Assembly (NCBI GenBank): GCA_003224085.1
Contig: QHYK01000150.1
Span: forward strand, 1 to 33,049
Length of the DNA stretch: 33,049 nt
DNA from: Acidobacteriota bacterium
Lineage (GTDB): Bacteria > Acidobacteriota > Terriglobia > Acidiferrales > UBA7541
Reading direction: 5' to 3'
Under the pieces are notes generated by a model. That model was not told where the DNA came from, searched no databases, and saw only the letters and a program-made list of their open reading frames with translations. A program made the position numbers and the translations under genes. Below are positions 21,739 through 28,950 of this stretch, piece after piece (position 1 is the first letter of the stretch; every line of letters begins with the position of its first letter).

Positions 21739-23250
21739 GTGCTAGAATTGAGAATTGCGACCAGGGGTGATTTACTGCATAGGACCAAAGTCGGATTCGT
21801 GAGCCTGGGATGTCCGAAGAACCTCGTGGATAGCGAGGTGATGATGGGCATTGTTGCGCGTGATGGCTATGAGCTTACGCCGCGCGCGGAGGAAGCGGAA
21901 GTGTTGGTGGTCAACACGTGCAGCTTCATCGAGGCGGCGCAAAAGGAATCCATAGACGCCATCCTGGAAATGGCGGAGCACAAGAAATTCGGCGCGGCGA
22001 AGAAATTGATTGTGGCCGGCTGCCTGGTGGAACGCTACCGCGAGCAAATCCTGGAGCAAGTGCCGGAAGTGGACGCCGTGGTGGGCACTGGCGAAGTGGA
22101 ACGCATTCTGGAAGCGGTTCATGGCGACTTGCGCGTGTTGCCGGCGCAGCCGCCGACTTTTTTGTATCACCACTTCACCCCGCGCGTCATGACCACACCA
22201 AAGCACGCCGCTTACATAAAGATCGCGGAAGGCTGCGATCATCCTTGCACGTTCTGCATCATTCCCGAGCTGCGCGGGAAATTCCGCAGCCGGCGATTCG
22301 AATCAGTGGTGCGCGAGGCTGAAAATCTCGCCCGGGCAGGAGCGCGAGAGATCACGCTAATCGGCCAGGACACAACTTCGTACGGGGAAGACCTGGGCCT
22401 GCGCGACGGCTTGGCGCAATTGCTTTCTAAACTCGCACAAATCGAAGAACTATTGTGGGTGCGGTTTCTCTATGCGTATCCCAATCGAGTGACGCAGAAA
22501 TTGCTGGACACGATTGCGGCGCATCCACGGCTGGCCAAGTACATCGACATGCCGCTGCAACACGCCAGCCGGAAAGTCCTGGCGCGCATGAAGCGCGGTT
22601 CGAACGGCGACGCGTTTCTGCGCTTGCTGGAAGGAATGCGAAAGACGATTCCTGGCGTTTCGTTACGCACGTCATTTATCGTCGGATTCCCGGGCGAAAC
22701 GGAAAAAGACTTTCAGGAACTTGGCGACTTCGTGGTGGAGGCCAAGCTGGACTGGATGGGCGTTTTCGAATATTCGGATGTGGATAACGCCGAAAGCCAC
22801 GCGCTGGACGACAAAGTGGACGCGGGGACGATCAGCGACCGGCGAAACAGGCTCATGGCAGTCCAAAAGAAAATTTCGAGAGAAAATCTGCGGTTGAAAT
22901 ATCGAGCGGCGAAGCGCGAAACCCTTCTGGCGCTGGTCGAAGGGCTTTCCAAAGAAAATCCGCTGGTGTGGGAAGCGCGGCTCGAAGGAATGGCGCCGGA
23001 GATTGATGGGAAGCTGTATCTAACTGACATCGAATTGCCCAGCGGCGAAGTGGCGGAGGCCGGAGACGTGGCCCGCGTGCAAATCACAAAGTCCGATGCG
23101 TACGACCTGATTGGGCGCGTGGTCGAGATCCGGCCGCGGCCGGCAAACAGAGCGAACGAGAACGTCAGCGTTGCCAGCGCTGCGCCCGTTCCTCCGGCGG
23201 AAAAACTTCACCGAATCGCGACCGGAGCGCCCCTCCGCGTGTTGGGGTAG
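21739..23250 (+). CDS. rimO: Ribosomal protein S12 methylthiotransferase RimO
   Basis: The enzyme has three parts. The N-terminal UPF0004 domain carries VGFVSLGCPKNLVDSE with cluster cysteines at GCP, NTCSF and AGCLV. The radical-SAM domain carries CDHPCTFC (Cys-x3-Cys-x2-Cys). The C-terminal TRAM domain spans roughly the last 90 residues (ETLLALVEG to VARVQITKSDAYDLIGRV). It methylthiolates a conserved aspartate of ribosomal protein S12 (beta-methylthio-Asp). The SLGCPKNLVD start and GQDTTSYG distinguish it from MiaB. The start is uncertain: GTG 21739 or TTG 21748 are conventional, but the best Shine-Dalgarno (AGGGG, 21763-21767) points to a CTG at 21775, which would give the usual short N terminus. 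Confidence 0.93.
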   Translation: MLELRIATRGDLLHRTKVGFVSLGCPKNLVDSEVMMGIVARDGYELTPRAEEAEVLVVNTCSFIEAAQKESIDAILEMAEHKKFGAAKKLIVAGCLVERYREQILEQVPEVDAVVGTGEVERILEAVHGDLRVLPAQPPTFLYHHFTPRVMTTPKHAAYIKIAEGCDHPCTFCIIPELRGKFRSRRFESVVREAENLARAGAREITLIGQDTTSYGEDLGLRDGLAQLLSKLAQIEELLWVRFLYAYPNRVTQKLLDTIAAHPRLAKYIDMPLQHASRKVLARMKRGSNGDAFLRLLEGMRKTIPGVSLRTSFIVGFPGETEKDFQELGDFVVEAKLDWMGVFEYSDVDNAESHALDDKVDAGTISDRRNRLMAVQKKISRENLRLKYRAAKRETLLALVEGLSKENPLVWEARLEGMAPEIDGKLYLTDIELPSGEVAEAGDVARVQITKSDAYDLIGRVVEIRPRPANRANENVSVASAAPVPPAEKLHRIATGAPLRVLG

Positions 23251-23300
23251 GCTATACTTCTCAGTTGAAGAGCGATCTTCCGCGGACGCATTTGTGTTCT

Positions 23301-23350
23301 TTCTGTGTCTCGCTTTTCTTAACACAGAGGCAACGGAGTTCACAGAGAAG
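23301..23350. repeat. ACACAGAGG-type intergenic repeat before yacG
   Basis: TTCTGTGTC facing AACACAGAGGCAACGG, then TTCACAGAG, gives a CTGTGT/ACACAG inverted pair. It resembles the CACAGAGG-rich dispersed intergenic repeat I have seen in many bacterial genomes (often mis-annotated as N-terminal NTEGTE peptides). It occupies the gap before yacG and rules out an earlier yacG start. Confidence 0.35.
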
Positions 23351-23362
23351 AGAATTTGTTTT

Positions 23363-23581
23363 ATGAAGCACAAATGCCCGATTTGCAAAACGGTGACAGA
23401 TTCGGAAGTTCACAAGGATTTTCCGTTTTGCAGCGAACGCTGCCGGGGGCAAGACCTGGGCAACTGGGCCAGCGAGAAATACGTGGTCTCCGAGCCAATT
23501 TTCGGCGAAGAGGAACCCGCGGAAGGTGAGCGCAAGACGATCCTGCTCGATCTCGACAAATCTGATGACCACGAATCTTAG
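23363..23581 (+). CDS. yacG: DNA gyrase inhibitor YacG (zinc-finger)
   Basis: The 72-residue protein has KCPICKTVTD near the N terminus and FCSERCRGQDLGNWASEKY. The four cysteines are those of the YacG zinc finger and the DLGNW segment is diagnostic. In E. coli YacG binds GyrB and inhibits gyrase. ATG 23363 is chosen because a longer reading upstream translates a dispersed repeat and the end of rimO. The acidic C-terminal tail is longer than the zinc-finger core. Its last 17 bases overlap the pgpA start, so it heads an overlapping gene run. Confidence 0.88.
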   Translation: MKHKCPICKTVTDSEVHKDFPFCSERCRGQDLGNWASEKYVVSEPIFGEEEPAEGERKTILLDLDKSDDHES

Positions 23582-24278
23582 CGCCGCGCCCGCGTTGGCG
23601 CCCCCCAAAAAGCCACGGCTCGCCTTGGCGCTCGCGACTGTGTTTGGGCTTGGCTACACCCGGAAGGCGCCCGGGACGTTCGGATCCCTGGCAGGCGTGC
23701 TCACCGCTTTTCTTTCCGCCATATTTTTTCTGCATCCGAAGTCGGTTCGCGACTTGTTTTCGCTGCATCCGCTGGCAGACACGGTCCTCAGAGAGAGCCT
23801 GTTTGGCGCGCCCGGAACAAACATCCATAACACCTCGTTGGCCTTTCCCTTATTTCTCAGCGGGATTTTGTTTCTTTTGCTTTCCATTCTTGGCGTGTGG
23901 AGCGCCTCGCGCGTGGCTTCCTACGAGCGCATCGAAGATCCGCAACAGGTGATCATTGACGAAGTGGGAGGCCAGCATCTGACGCTCCTGCTGCCGCTAG
24001 TTCCCATCGCTTTGCCGCACCTGACCGCGCACTTGGACTTTTCTGCCTACACAATCTTTTTCGCCCTGAGCCTGGCCAACTGGAAATACCTGCTCTTGGG
24101 TTTTATACTTTTTCGAGTATTCGACATCTGGAAGCCGTGGCCCATCCGCCGCCTGGAGAAATTGCGCGGCGGCTGGGGCATCATGGCGGATGACTGGATG
24201 GCGGGGCTTTACGCCGCAATCCTTTTGCGCGTAGCGTTGCATTTCGGCCTTCTGACAGTTCACATTGGTTGGGTATGA
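23565..24278 (+). CDS. pgpA: Phosphatidylglycerophosphatase A
   Basis: The 237-residue inner-membrane enzyme removes phosphate from phosphatidylglycerophosphate to give phosphatidylglycerol. PgpA motifs seen are GLGYTRKAPGTFGSLAG (residues about 29-45), QQVIIDEVGGQ (about 126-136) and FRVFDIWKPWPIRRLE-x-LRGGWGIMADD, with the acidic metal-binding residues. It is longer than E. coli PgpA (about 170) because of an insert between the first two motifs (about 50-100). ATG 23565 lies inside the yacG end, and the stop overlaps the next gene in ATGA. Confidence 0.9.
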   Translation: MTTNLSAAPALAPPKKPRLALALATVFGLGYTRKAPGTFGSLAGVLTAFLSAIFFLHPKSVRDLFSLHPLADTVLRESLFGAPGTNIHNTSLAFPLFLSGILFLLLSILGVWSASRVASYERIEDPQQVIIDEVGGQHLTLLLPLVPIALPHLTAHLDFSAYTIFFALSLANWKYLLLGFILFRVFDIWKPWPIRRLEKLRGGWGIMADDWMAGLYAAILLRVALHFGLLTVHIGWV

Positions 24279-25333
24279 AATTCGGCTTCGGTTCCTCGGC
24301 TGAAAAGAACGGCATTCCGCACATTGAGAGAGTTGCGCCTGTAGCGGCCATTCCCGGCGGAGAGATGACCATTCACGGACGCGGCTTCGTTTCGCGCGGG
24401 CAGGCGCGGCCGGTGGTGCATTTTGGAGATGCGGAAGCAAGCCTGGCTCTCGCCAGCGAAAATCGCTTGATCGCGCGCGTGCCCGAAGGTGCGAACGGCG
24501 GCATGGTGCGCGTAGCATCCGACGGGCGGGAGAGTTCGCCGCACCCCGTACACATCGGCATTCAAATCGCCGACAATCTGCATCCTGTAACGAATCCCGT
24601 AGTGGATCACGAAGGCAACATTTACGTGACCTTCTCCGGGCCGCGCGGCCAGCGTGTCCCGGTTTCGCTGTACAAGATCACTTCGAACTATGACGTGAAG
24701 CCTTTCTTGACCTCGCTCGTGAATCCCACGGGCTTGGCGCTCGATCGCGAGGGGAATCTTTTTGTTTCGTGCCGGAACGACGGCACCATTCATTGCGTGA
24801 CTCCCGACGGCCGCTCCGAACAATGGATCGAAGGCATGGGCATTGCCACAGGCATGGCCTTTGATCGCACGGGGAACCTGTACGTAGGCGACCGCAGCGG
24901 AACAATTTTCAAGATCAGCCCGACGCGCGAGATTTTTGTTTTTGCGACACTCGAGCCATCGGTGGCCGCCTATCACCTGGCGTTTCATCCCAACGGCGAC
25001 TTGTACGTGTCGGGACCGACGACATCCAGCTTCGACCGCATTTACCGCATCACGCAGGGCGGTGAGGTCAGCGTTTTCTTTCGCGGACTTGGCCGGCCAC
25101 AGGGGCTGGCATTTGACCGCGACGGCAATTTATACGTGGCGGCATCCTATCAAGGTTGGCGAGGCATCGTGCGCATCAATTCGCAAGGGCATGCGGACAT
25201 CGCGCTGAGCGGTTCGGGACTGGTGGGCCAGGCGCTGCAGTCCTCCGGGCGCGCCATCCTGGCTACTACGGGGGCGCTTTTCACTCTGGATTGGGACGTG
25301 CGCGGCCTGCCACTTTTCGGATCATCGAACTGA
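24275..25333 (+). CDS. IPT/TIG domain plus NHL-type beta-propeller protein
   Basis: The 352-residue protein begins with an IPT/TIG immunoglobulin-like domain (about residues 15-95: RVAPVAAIPGGEMTIHGRGF, VVHFGDAEAS). Repeats of the NHL/SMP-30 propeller kind follow: GLALDREGNLFVS, GMAFDRTGNLYVG, LAFHPNGDLYVSG, GLAFDRDGNLYVA. No signal peptide or membrane helix is visible (start MKFGFGSSAEKNG), which is unusual as most IPT/NHL proteins are exported. The gene overlaps pgpA (ATGA) and cinA (TGATG), so it is locked into the operon. Its function is unknown; propellers of this sort serve as lactonases or protein-binding scaffolds. The start ATG 24275 is preferred to a TTG six bases earlier. Confidence 0.8.
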   Translation: MKFGFGSSAEKNGIPHIERVAPVAAIPGGEMTIHGRGFVSRGQARPVVHFGDAEASLALASENRLIARVPEGANGGMVRVASDGRESSPHPVHIGIQIADNLHPVTNPVVDHEGNIYVTFSGPRGQRVPVSLYKITSNYDVKPFLTSLVNPTGLALDREGNLFVSCRNDGTIHCVTPDGRSEQWIEGMGIATGMAFDRTGNLYVGDRSGTIFKISPTREIFVFATLEPSVAAYHLAFHPNGDLYVSGPTTSSFDRIYRITQGGEVSVFFRGLGRPQGLAFDRDGNLYVAASYQGWRGIVRINSQGHADIALSGSGLVGQALQSSGRAILATTGALFTLDWDVRGLPLFGSSN

Positions 25334-26607
25334 TGAAAGCAGAGATCATCGCAGTGGGTTCGGAACTACTGACTCCGGACCGCATGGATACCAACTCGCT
25401 CTTTCTCACGGAAGAATTGAACAAGCTCGGTATCGAAATCGTTCGCAAGACGATTGTGGGCGACAACCGCGAGTTGCTCGCGGAAGCGTTTCGCGATGCG
25501 CTTGAACGCGTGCCGCTGATTCTCGCAAGTGGGGGACTTGGGCCCACCGAAGATGACCTGACTCGCGAAACTGTCGCCGAGCTCCTTCACCGCAAGCTCA
25601 TCTTGAACGAAGCCATTCTCAGGTACATCGAAGGACGTTTCCGCCAGCTGGGCCGCGAGATGCCCCCGGTGAACGCGCGCCAGGCTATGGTGCCGGAAGG
25701 CGCGGTGGTGCTGGAGAATCCGCGCGGTTCGGCGCCCGGATTGTGGCTGGAAGATAGAGGAAGATGCATTGCGTTGCTGCCAGGGCCGCCTCGGGAGCTG
25801 AAGCCCATGTATTTGGAGCAGGTGTTGCCGCGCCTGGGGAGGAGTGGCTCAGGCGTACGTATGTTTCACCGCGAGCTACGCGTGGCGGGACTGGGAGAAT
25901 CGGCGCTGGAACAGCGCATCAAGCCGATTTACACGCGCTACTCCGACGTGAACACCACGATTCTTGCGGCGCCCGGCGAAATTCAGATTCATTTGCGCAT
26001 GTGGACGGACGACGCTGCGCAAGCAGAGAAAACGCTGGACGAGATCGTCCAAGGTTTCGAGCTGGCGCTAACCGACCGGATTTATTCGAAGGATGGCTCT
26101 TCGATGGAGGAAGTGATCGCGCATCTGCTCACCCTGAATAAGGCCACGATTGCCGCCGCAGAGAGCTGCACCGGCGGTTTGCTGGCCGAGCGACTGACGA
26201 GCATTGCGGGAAGCTCGTCTTATTTTCTGGGCGGGGTGGTTTGTTACAGCAACGATTTGAAGACTTCGTGGGCGAATGTGCCTGCCGAGCTGATTCAATC
26301 AAAAGGCGCCGTGAGCAGCGAAGTAGCCAAGGCACTGGCTGACGGCATCCGGCGCAGCGTGGGCAGCACGCTGGGAGTGGGCATCACGGGAATTGCCGGG
26401 CCGGGCGGCGGCAGCGAAGAGAAGCCAGTCGGCACGGTCCACATCGCGCTGTCGCACGCGGGCGGCGTGAAAGAACGCGGCATGCGCTTCCCGGGCGATC
26501 GGGAAGCGATTCGTTGGCACGCTTCGCAACTTGCGCTAGATATGGTGCGTTTGCACTTCCTGTACAACGGCGGAGAGCCGCCACGACACGATGCGAAAAG
26601 GCCGTGA
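25333..26607 (+). CDS. cinA: CinA: competence/damage-inducible, NMN deamidase family
   Basis: The 424-residue two-domain protein has an N-terminal MoCF-binding-like domain (MKAEIIAVGSELL, SGGLGPTEDDLTRETVAE, residues about 1-170). Its C-terminal CinA domain (from about 258: AAESCTGGLLAERLTSIAGSS, then GVGITGIAGPGGG) is the nicotinamide-mononucleotide amidohydrolase module with its catalytic Ser/Lys region. It recycles NMN to NaMN, and in some family members the first domain hydrolyses ADP-ribose. The start overlaps the stop of the propeller gene (TGATG). thpR follows after three bases. Confidence 0.93.
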   Translation: MKAEIIAVGSELLTPDRMDTNSLFLTEELNKLGIEIVRKTIVGDNRELLAEAFRDALERVPLILASGGLGPTEDDLTRETVAELLHRKLILNEAILRYIEGRFRQLGREMPPVNARQAMVPEGAVVLENPRGSAPGLWLEDRGRCIALLPGPPRELKPMYLEQVLPRLGRSGSGVRMFHRELRVAGLGESALEQRIKPIYTRYSDVNTTILAAPGEIQIHLRMWTDDAAQAEKTLDEIVQGFELALTDRIYSKDGSSMEEVIAHLLTLNKATIAAAESCTGGLLAERLTSIAGSSSYFLGGVVCYSNDLKTSWANVPAELIQSKGAVSSEVAKALADGIRRSVGSTLGVGITGIAGPGGGSEEKPVGTVHIALSHAGGVKERGMRFPGDREAIRWHASQLALDMVRLHFLYNGGEPPRHDAKRP

Positions 26608-26610
26608 ACG

Positions 26611-27174
26611 GTGCGCCTCTTCGTTGCGCTGGAAATTCCTTCCACGGTGCGCGAAAATCTCGCCTCCCTGCTAAATTCGTTTCGCGCTATCACGAAGGAG
26701 CCGCGCTGGGTGCGCGCCGAGAATCTCCACGTTACCTTGAAGTTCTTGGGAGAAGTCGCCGAAGAAAAGCTCGCCGCGGTTCGAACTGCGCTTGCAGGTA
26801 TTCGTTCCGAACAAGCCGTGGCGCTGGAGTTTCGCGGCCTGGGATTTTTCCCCAACGAGAAGCATCCACGTGTTTTTTGGGCCGGGATGGAAGCACCGCC
26901 GAATTTGAAAACCCTGGCGGCCGATATCGGAGGAGCGGCGGAAAAGCTGGGAATCCCGCGCGAAAAGCGGGAGTTTTCGCCGCATCTGACGTTGGCGCGT
27001 TTCGAACGACCGCGCCTGCCGGACTCCTTGCGCAAAGCCATCGCGGAAAACGCTCAGCGCGACTTGGGCTCTCTTCGAACGAATGAATTCCACTTAATTC
27101 AAAGTAAGCTGAAACCCTCCGGGGCGGAGTACACTACGCTCGCGAGTTTCCGGTTCGCGACCAATGCACAATAA
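26611..27174 (+). CDS. thpR: RNA 2',3'-cyclic phosphodiesterase ThpR (LigT-like)
   Basis: The 187-residue protein of the 2H phosphoesterase family has the two His-x-Thr motifs, HVTLKFLG (about residues 39-46) and HLTLARF (about 125-131), and the N-terminal RLFVALEIP strand. It opens 2',3'-cyclic phosphate RNA ends. It starts with GTG three bases after cinA, and its last bases overlap plsY. The cinA-thpR neighbourhood (NMN recycling and RNA ends) is frequently conserved in bacteria. Confidence 0.9.
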   Translation: MRLFVALEIPSTVRENLASLLNSFRAITKEPRWVRAENLHVTLKFLGEVAEEKLAAVRTALAGIRSEQAVALEFRGLGFFPNEKHPRVFWAGMEAPPNLKTLAADIGGAAEKLGIPREKREFSPHLTLARFERPRLPDSLRKAIAENAQRDLGSLRTNEFHLIQSKLKPSGAEYTTLASFRFATNAQ

Positions 27175-27811
27175 CAACGCGATCGCACTGCACATTTCGC
27201 TCTCTCTTCTTGCGATTCCAATCGCTGCCTATTTTCTGGGTTCGATTCCGTTTGGGTTGATTCTGGCGCGAGCATTCGGACGCGGCGACGTCCGCAAAGT
27301 GGGAAGCGGAAACATCGGAGCCACCAACGTTGCGCGCGCTGCGGGCCTGTTAGCAGGCCTATCCACGCTGGTGCTCGACATAGGCAAAGGTGCGGGAGCC
27401 GTTCTGCTCGCAGAAAGACTTTCGAACGACAGCGCCACCTGGATGATGATTGCAGCTTTGGCCGCGCTCCTGGGGCATGGTTTCCCGGTTTGGCTGAAGT
27501 TCCAAGGCGGCAAAGGCGTCGCCACGGCGGCGGGAATATTCCTCGTGCTCTCCCCGCTCGCATCTCTTGCCGCGGTCATTCTGTTTCTTCTGGTAGTGAT
27601 TTTTTGGCGATACGTTTCTCTTGGCTCGGTCTGTGCGGCTGCGGCCATGCCACTATTGATTTACTTTCTATGGGCGCCGCGCCACGCTCCGCCGCTGGCG
27701 GTCACGATCGGGGCTTTGGCAGCGGCACTTCTCATCATTTACAAGCACCGCAGTAACCTGCAGCGCCTGATCGAAGGCACGGAACCAAAATTTTCATTCG
27801 CGAAGAAATAA
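27164..27811 (+). CDS. plsY: Acyl-phosphate:glycerol-3-phosphate acyltransferase PlsY
   Basis: The 215-residue inner-membrane protein has five or so helices and the PlsY motifs YFLGSIPFGLILAR (first loop Ser), GSGNIGATNVARAAG (phosphate loop) and HGFPVWLKFQGGKGVATAAG. It transfers an acyl group from acyl-phosphate to glycerol-3-phosphate, the first step of phospholipid synthesis. It overlaps thpR by 11 bases and precedes gpsA by nine. PlsY and GpsA catalyse consecutive steps (GpsA supplies glycerol-3-phosphate), so the pairing is metabolically sensible. Confidence 0.95.
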   Translation: MHNNNAIALHISLSLLAIPIAAYFLGSIPFGLILARAFGRGDVRKVGSGNIGATNVARAAGLLAGLSTLVLDIGKGAGAVLLAERLSNDSATWMMIAALAALLGHGFPVWLKFQGGKGVATAAGIFLVLSPLASLAAVILFLLVVIFWRYVSLGSVCAAAAMPLLIYFLWAPRHAPPLAVTIGALAAALLIIYKHRSNLQRLIEGTEPKFSFAKK

Positions 27812-27820
27812 GGGAGCGCA

Positions 27821-28837
27821 ATGACGCGCATCGCCATCCTGGGGGCCGGAAGTTGGGGCACAGCGCTGTCTGTCGTGCTATCACGCGCGCGGAAACCACA
27901 TGAAATCGCCCTCTGGGCGCGCGACGCGGCGTTCGCGGAAACGTTGCAGAAGCACCGCGAGAATCGTGAGTACCTTGCCGGAATTCGGCTGCCGGATGGC
28001 GTCCGCGTGTCTCATGACATGCCGGCGGCGCTGTCTGAGGCACAAATCGCCATTGGTGCAGTCCCCTCCGTGCACGCGCGAGCCGTCTATACCCAAGCTC
28101 TTCCCTACATTAGGCCCGAAATAATTTTCGCAAGTGCAACGAAAGGGCTCGAACCTCGGACGCACCAGCGCATGAGCCTGGTCCTTGCGCAAGTCCTGGC
28201 AGGAGCCGGAACCGTGGAAACGTCGCGGCGAATCGCCGTGCTATCGGGGCCGTCCTTTGCTGCAGAAGCCGCCCGTGGCGAGCCGACCGCCGTGGTGCTA
28301 GCCGCGCAGGACGCTGCCCTTGCAAGCCTTCTGCAAGAAGAATTTTCCGGCCCATCTTTTCGCCTGTATACCAATGACGACGTGCTTGGCGTGGAACTCG
28401 CCGGCGCGATGAAAAACGTGATTGCCATCGCTGCCGGAGCTTGCCAAGGGTTAGGGCTTGGTTCGAATCCGCTCGCCGCGCTGATTACCCGCGGCCTTGC
28501 GGAAATGATGCGTCTTGCAGCGGCCCTGGGAGCACGCCCGGAAACACTGAGCGGTCTTGCCGGCCTAGGCGATTTGGTTCTCACGTGCACAGGAGCGCTC
28601 AGCCGCAACCGTCACGTAGGAGTCGAACTCGGCAAGGGTCGCAAGCTTCCCGAAATCCTCGCCGGCATGCGAATGGTCGCGGAAGGCGTGGATACCGCCG
28701 CGCCGCTCTTGGCGCTGGCGTGCGAGCACGGAATCGAGATGCCTATTACCGAGCAAGTCGACGCGCTTGTTCACCGCGGCAAATCACCGCAAGACGCGAT
28801 CCGCGAAATCATGGATCGGCCTCTCAAGCGCGAATGA
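27821..28837 (+). CDS. gpsA: Glycerol-3-phosphate dehydrogenase [NAD(P)+]
   Basis: The 338-residue cytosolic enzyme has the Rossmann motif GAGSWGTAL (residues 7-15), ATKGLE, SGPSFAAEAARGEPTAVV, and the catalytic-Lys region ELAGAMKNVIAIAAG. GLGLGSNPLAALITRGLAEM and GLAGLGDLVLTC complete the GpsA signature. It reduces dihydroxyacetone phosphate to sn-glycerol-3-phosphate for phospholipid synthesis, directly upstream in pathway terms from PlsY, whose gene ends nine bases before. GGGAGCG lies just before the ATG. The next gene starts about 110 bases later. Confidence 0.95.
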   Translation: MTRIAILGAGSWGTALSVVLSRARKPHEIALWARDAAFAETLQKHRENREYLAGIRLPDGVRVSHDMPAALSEAQIAIGAVPSVHARAVYTQALPYIRPEIIFASATKGLEPRTHQRMSLVLAQVLAGAGTVETSRRIAVLSGPSFAAEAARGEPTAVVLAAQDAALASLLQEEFSGPSFRLYTNDDVLGVELAGAMKNVIAIAAGACQGLGLGSNPLAALITRGLAEMMRLAAALGARPETLSGLAGLGDLVLTCTGALSRNRHVGVELGKGRKLPEILAGMRMVAEGVDTAAPLLALACEHGIEMPITEQVDALVHRGKSPQDAIREIMDRPLKRE

Positions 28838-28950
28838 ACCCAGGATCGCCGCAAGCTCATTTTGCGCCACTAGTACCAAAGTCCTAGTTGTAGTTGCGAG
28901 ACGCCCTGCCGTAGTTGTCTCCAAGGGAGTCCTGCGGCCACCTAAAATCA

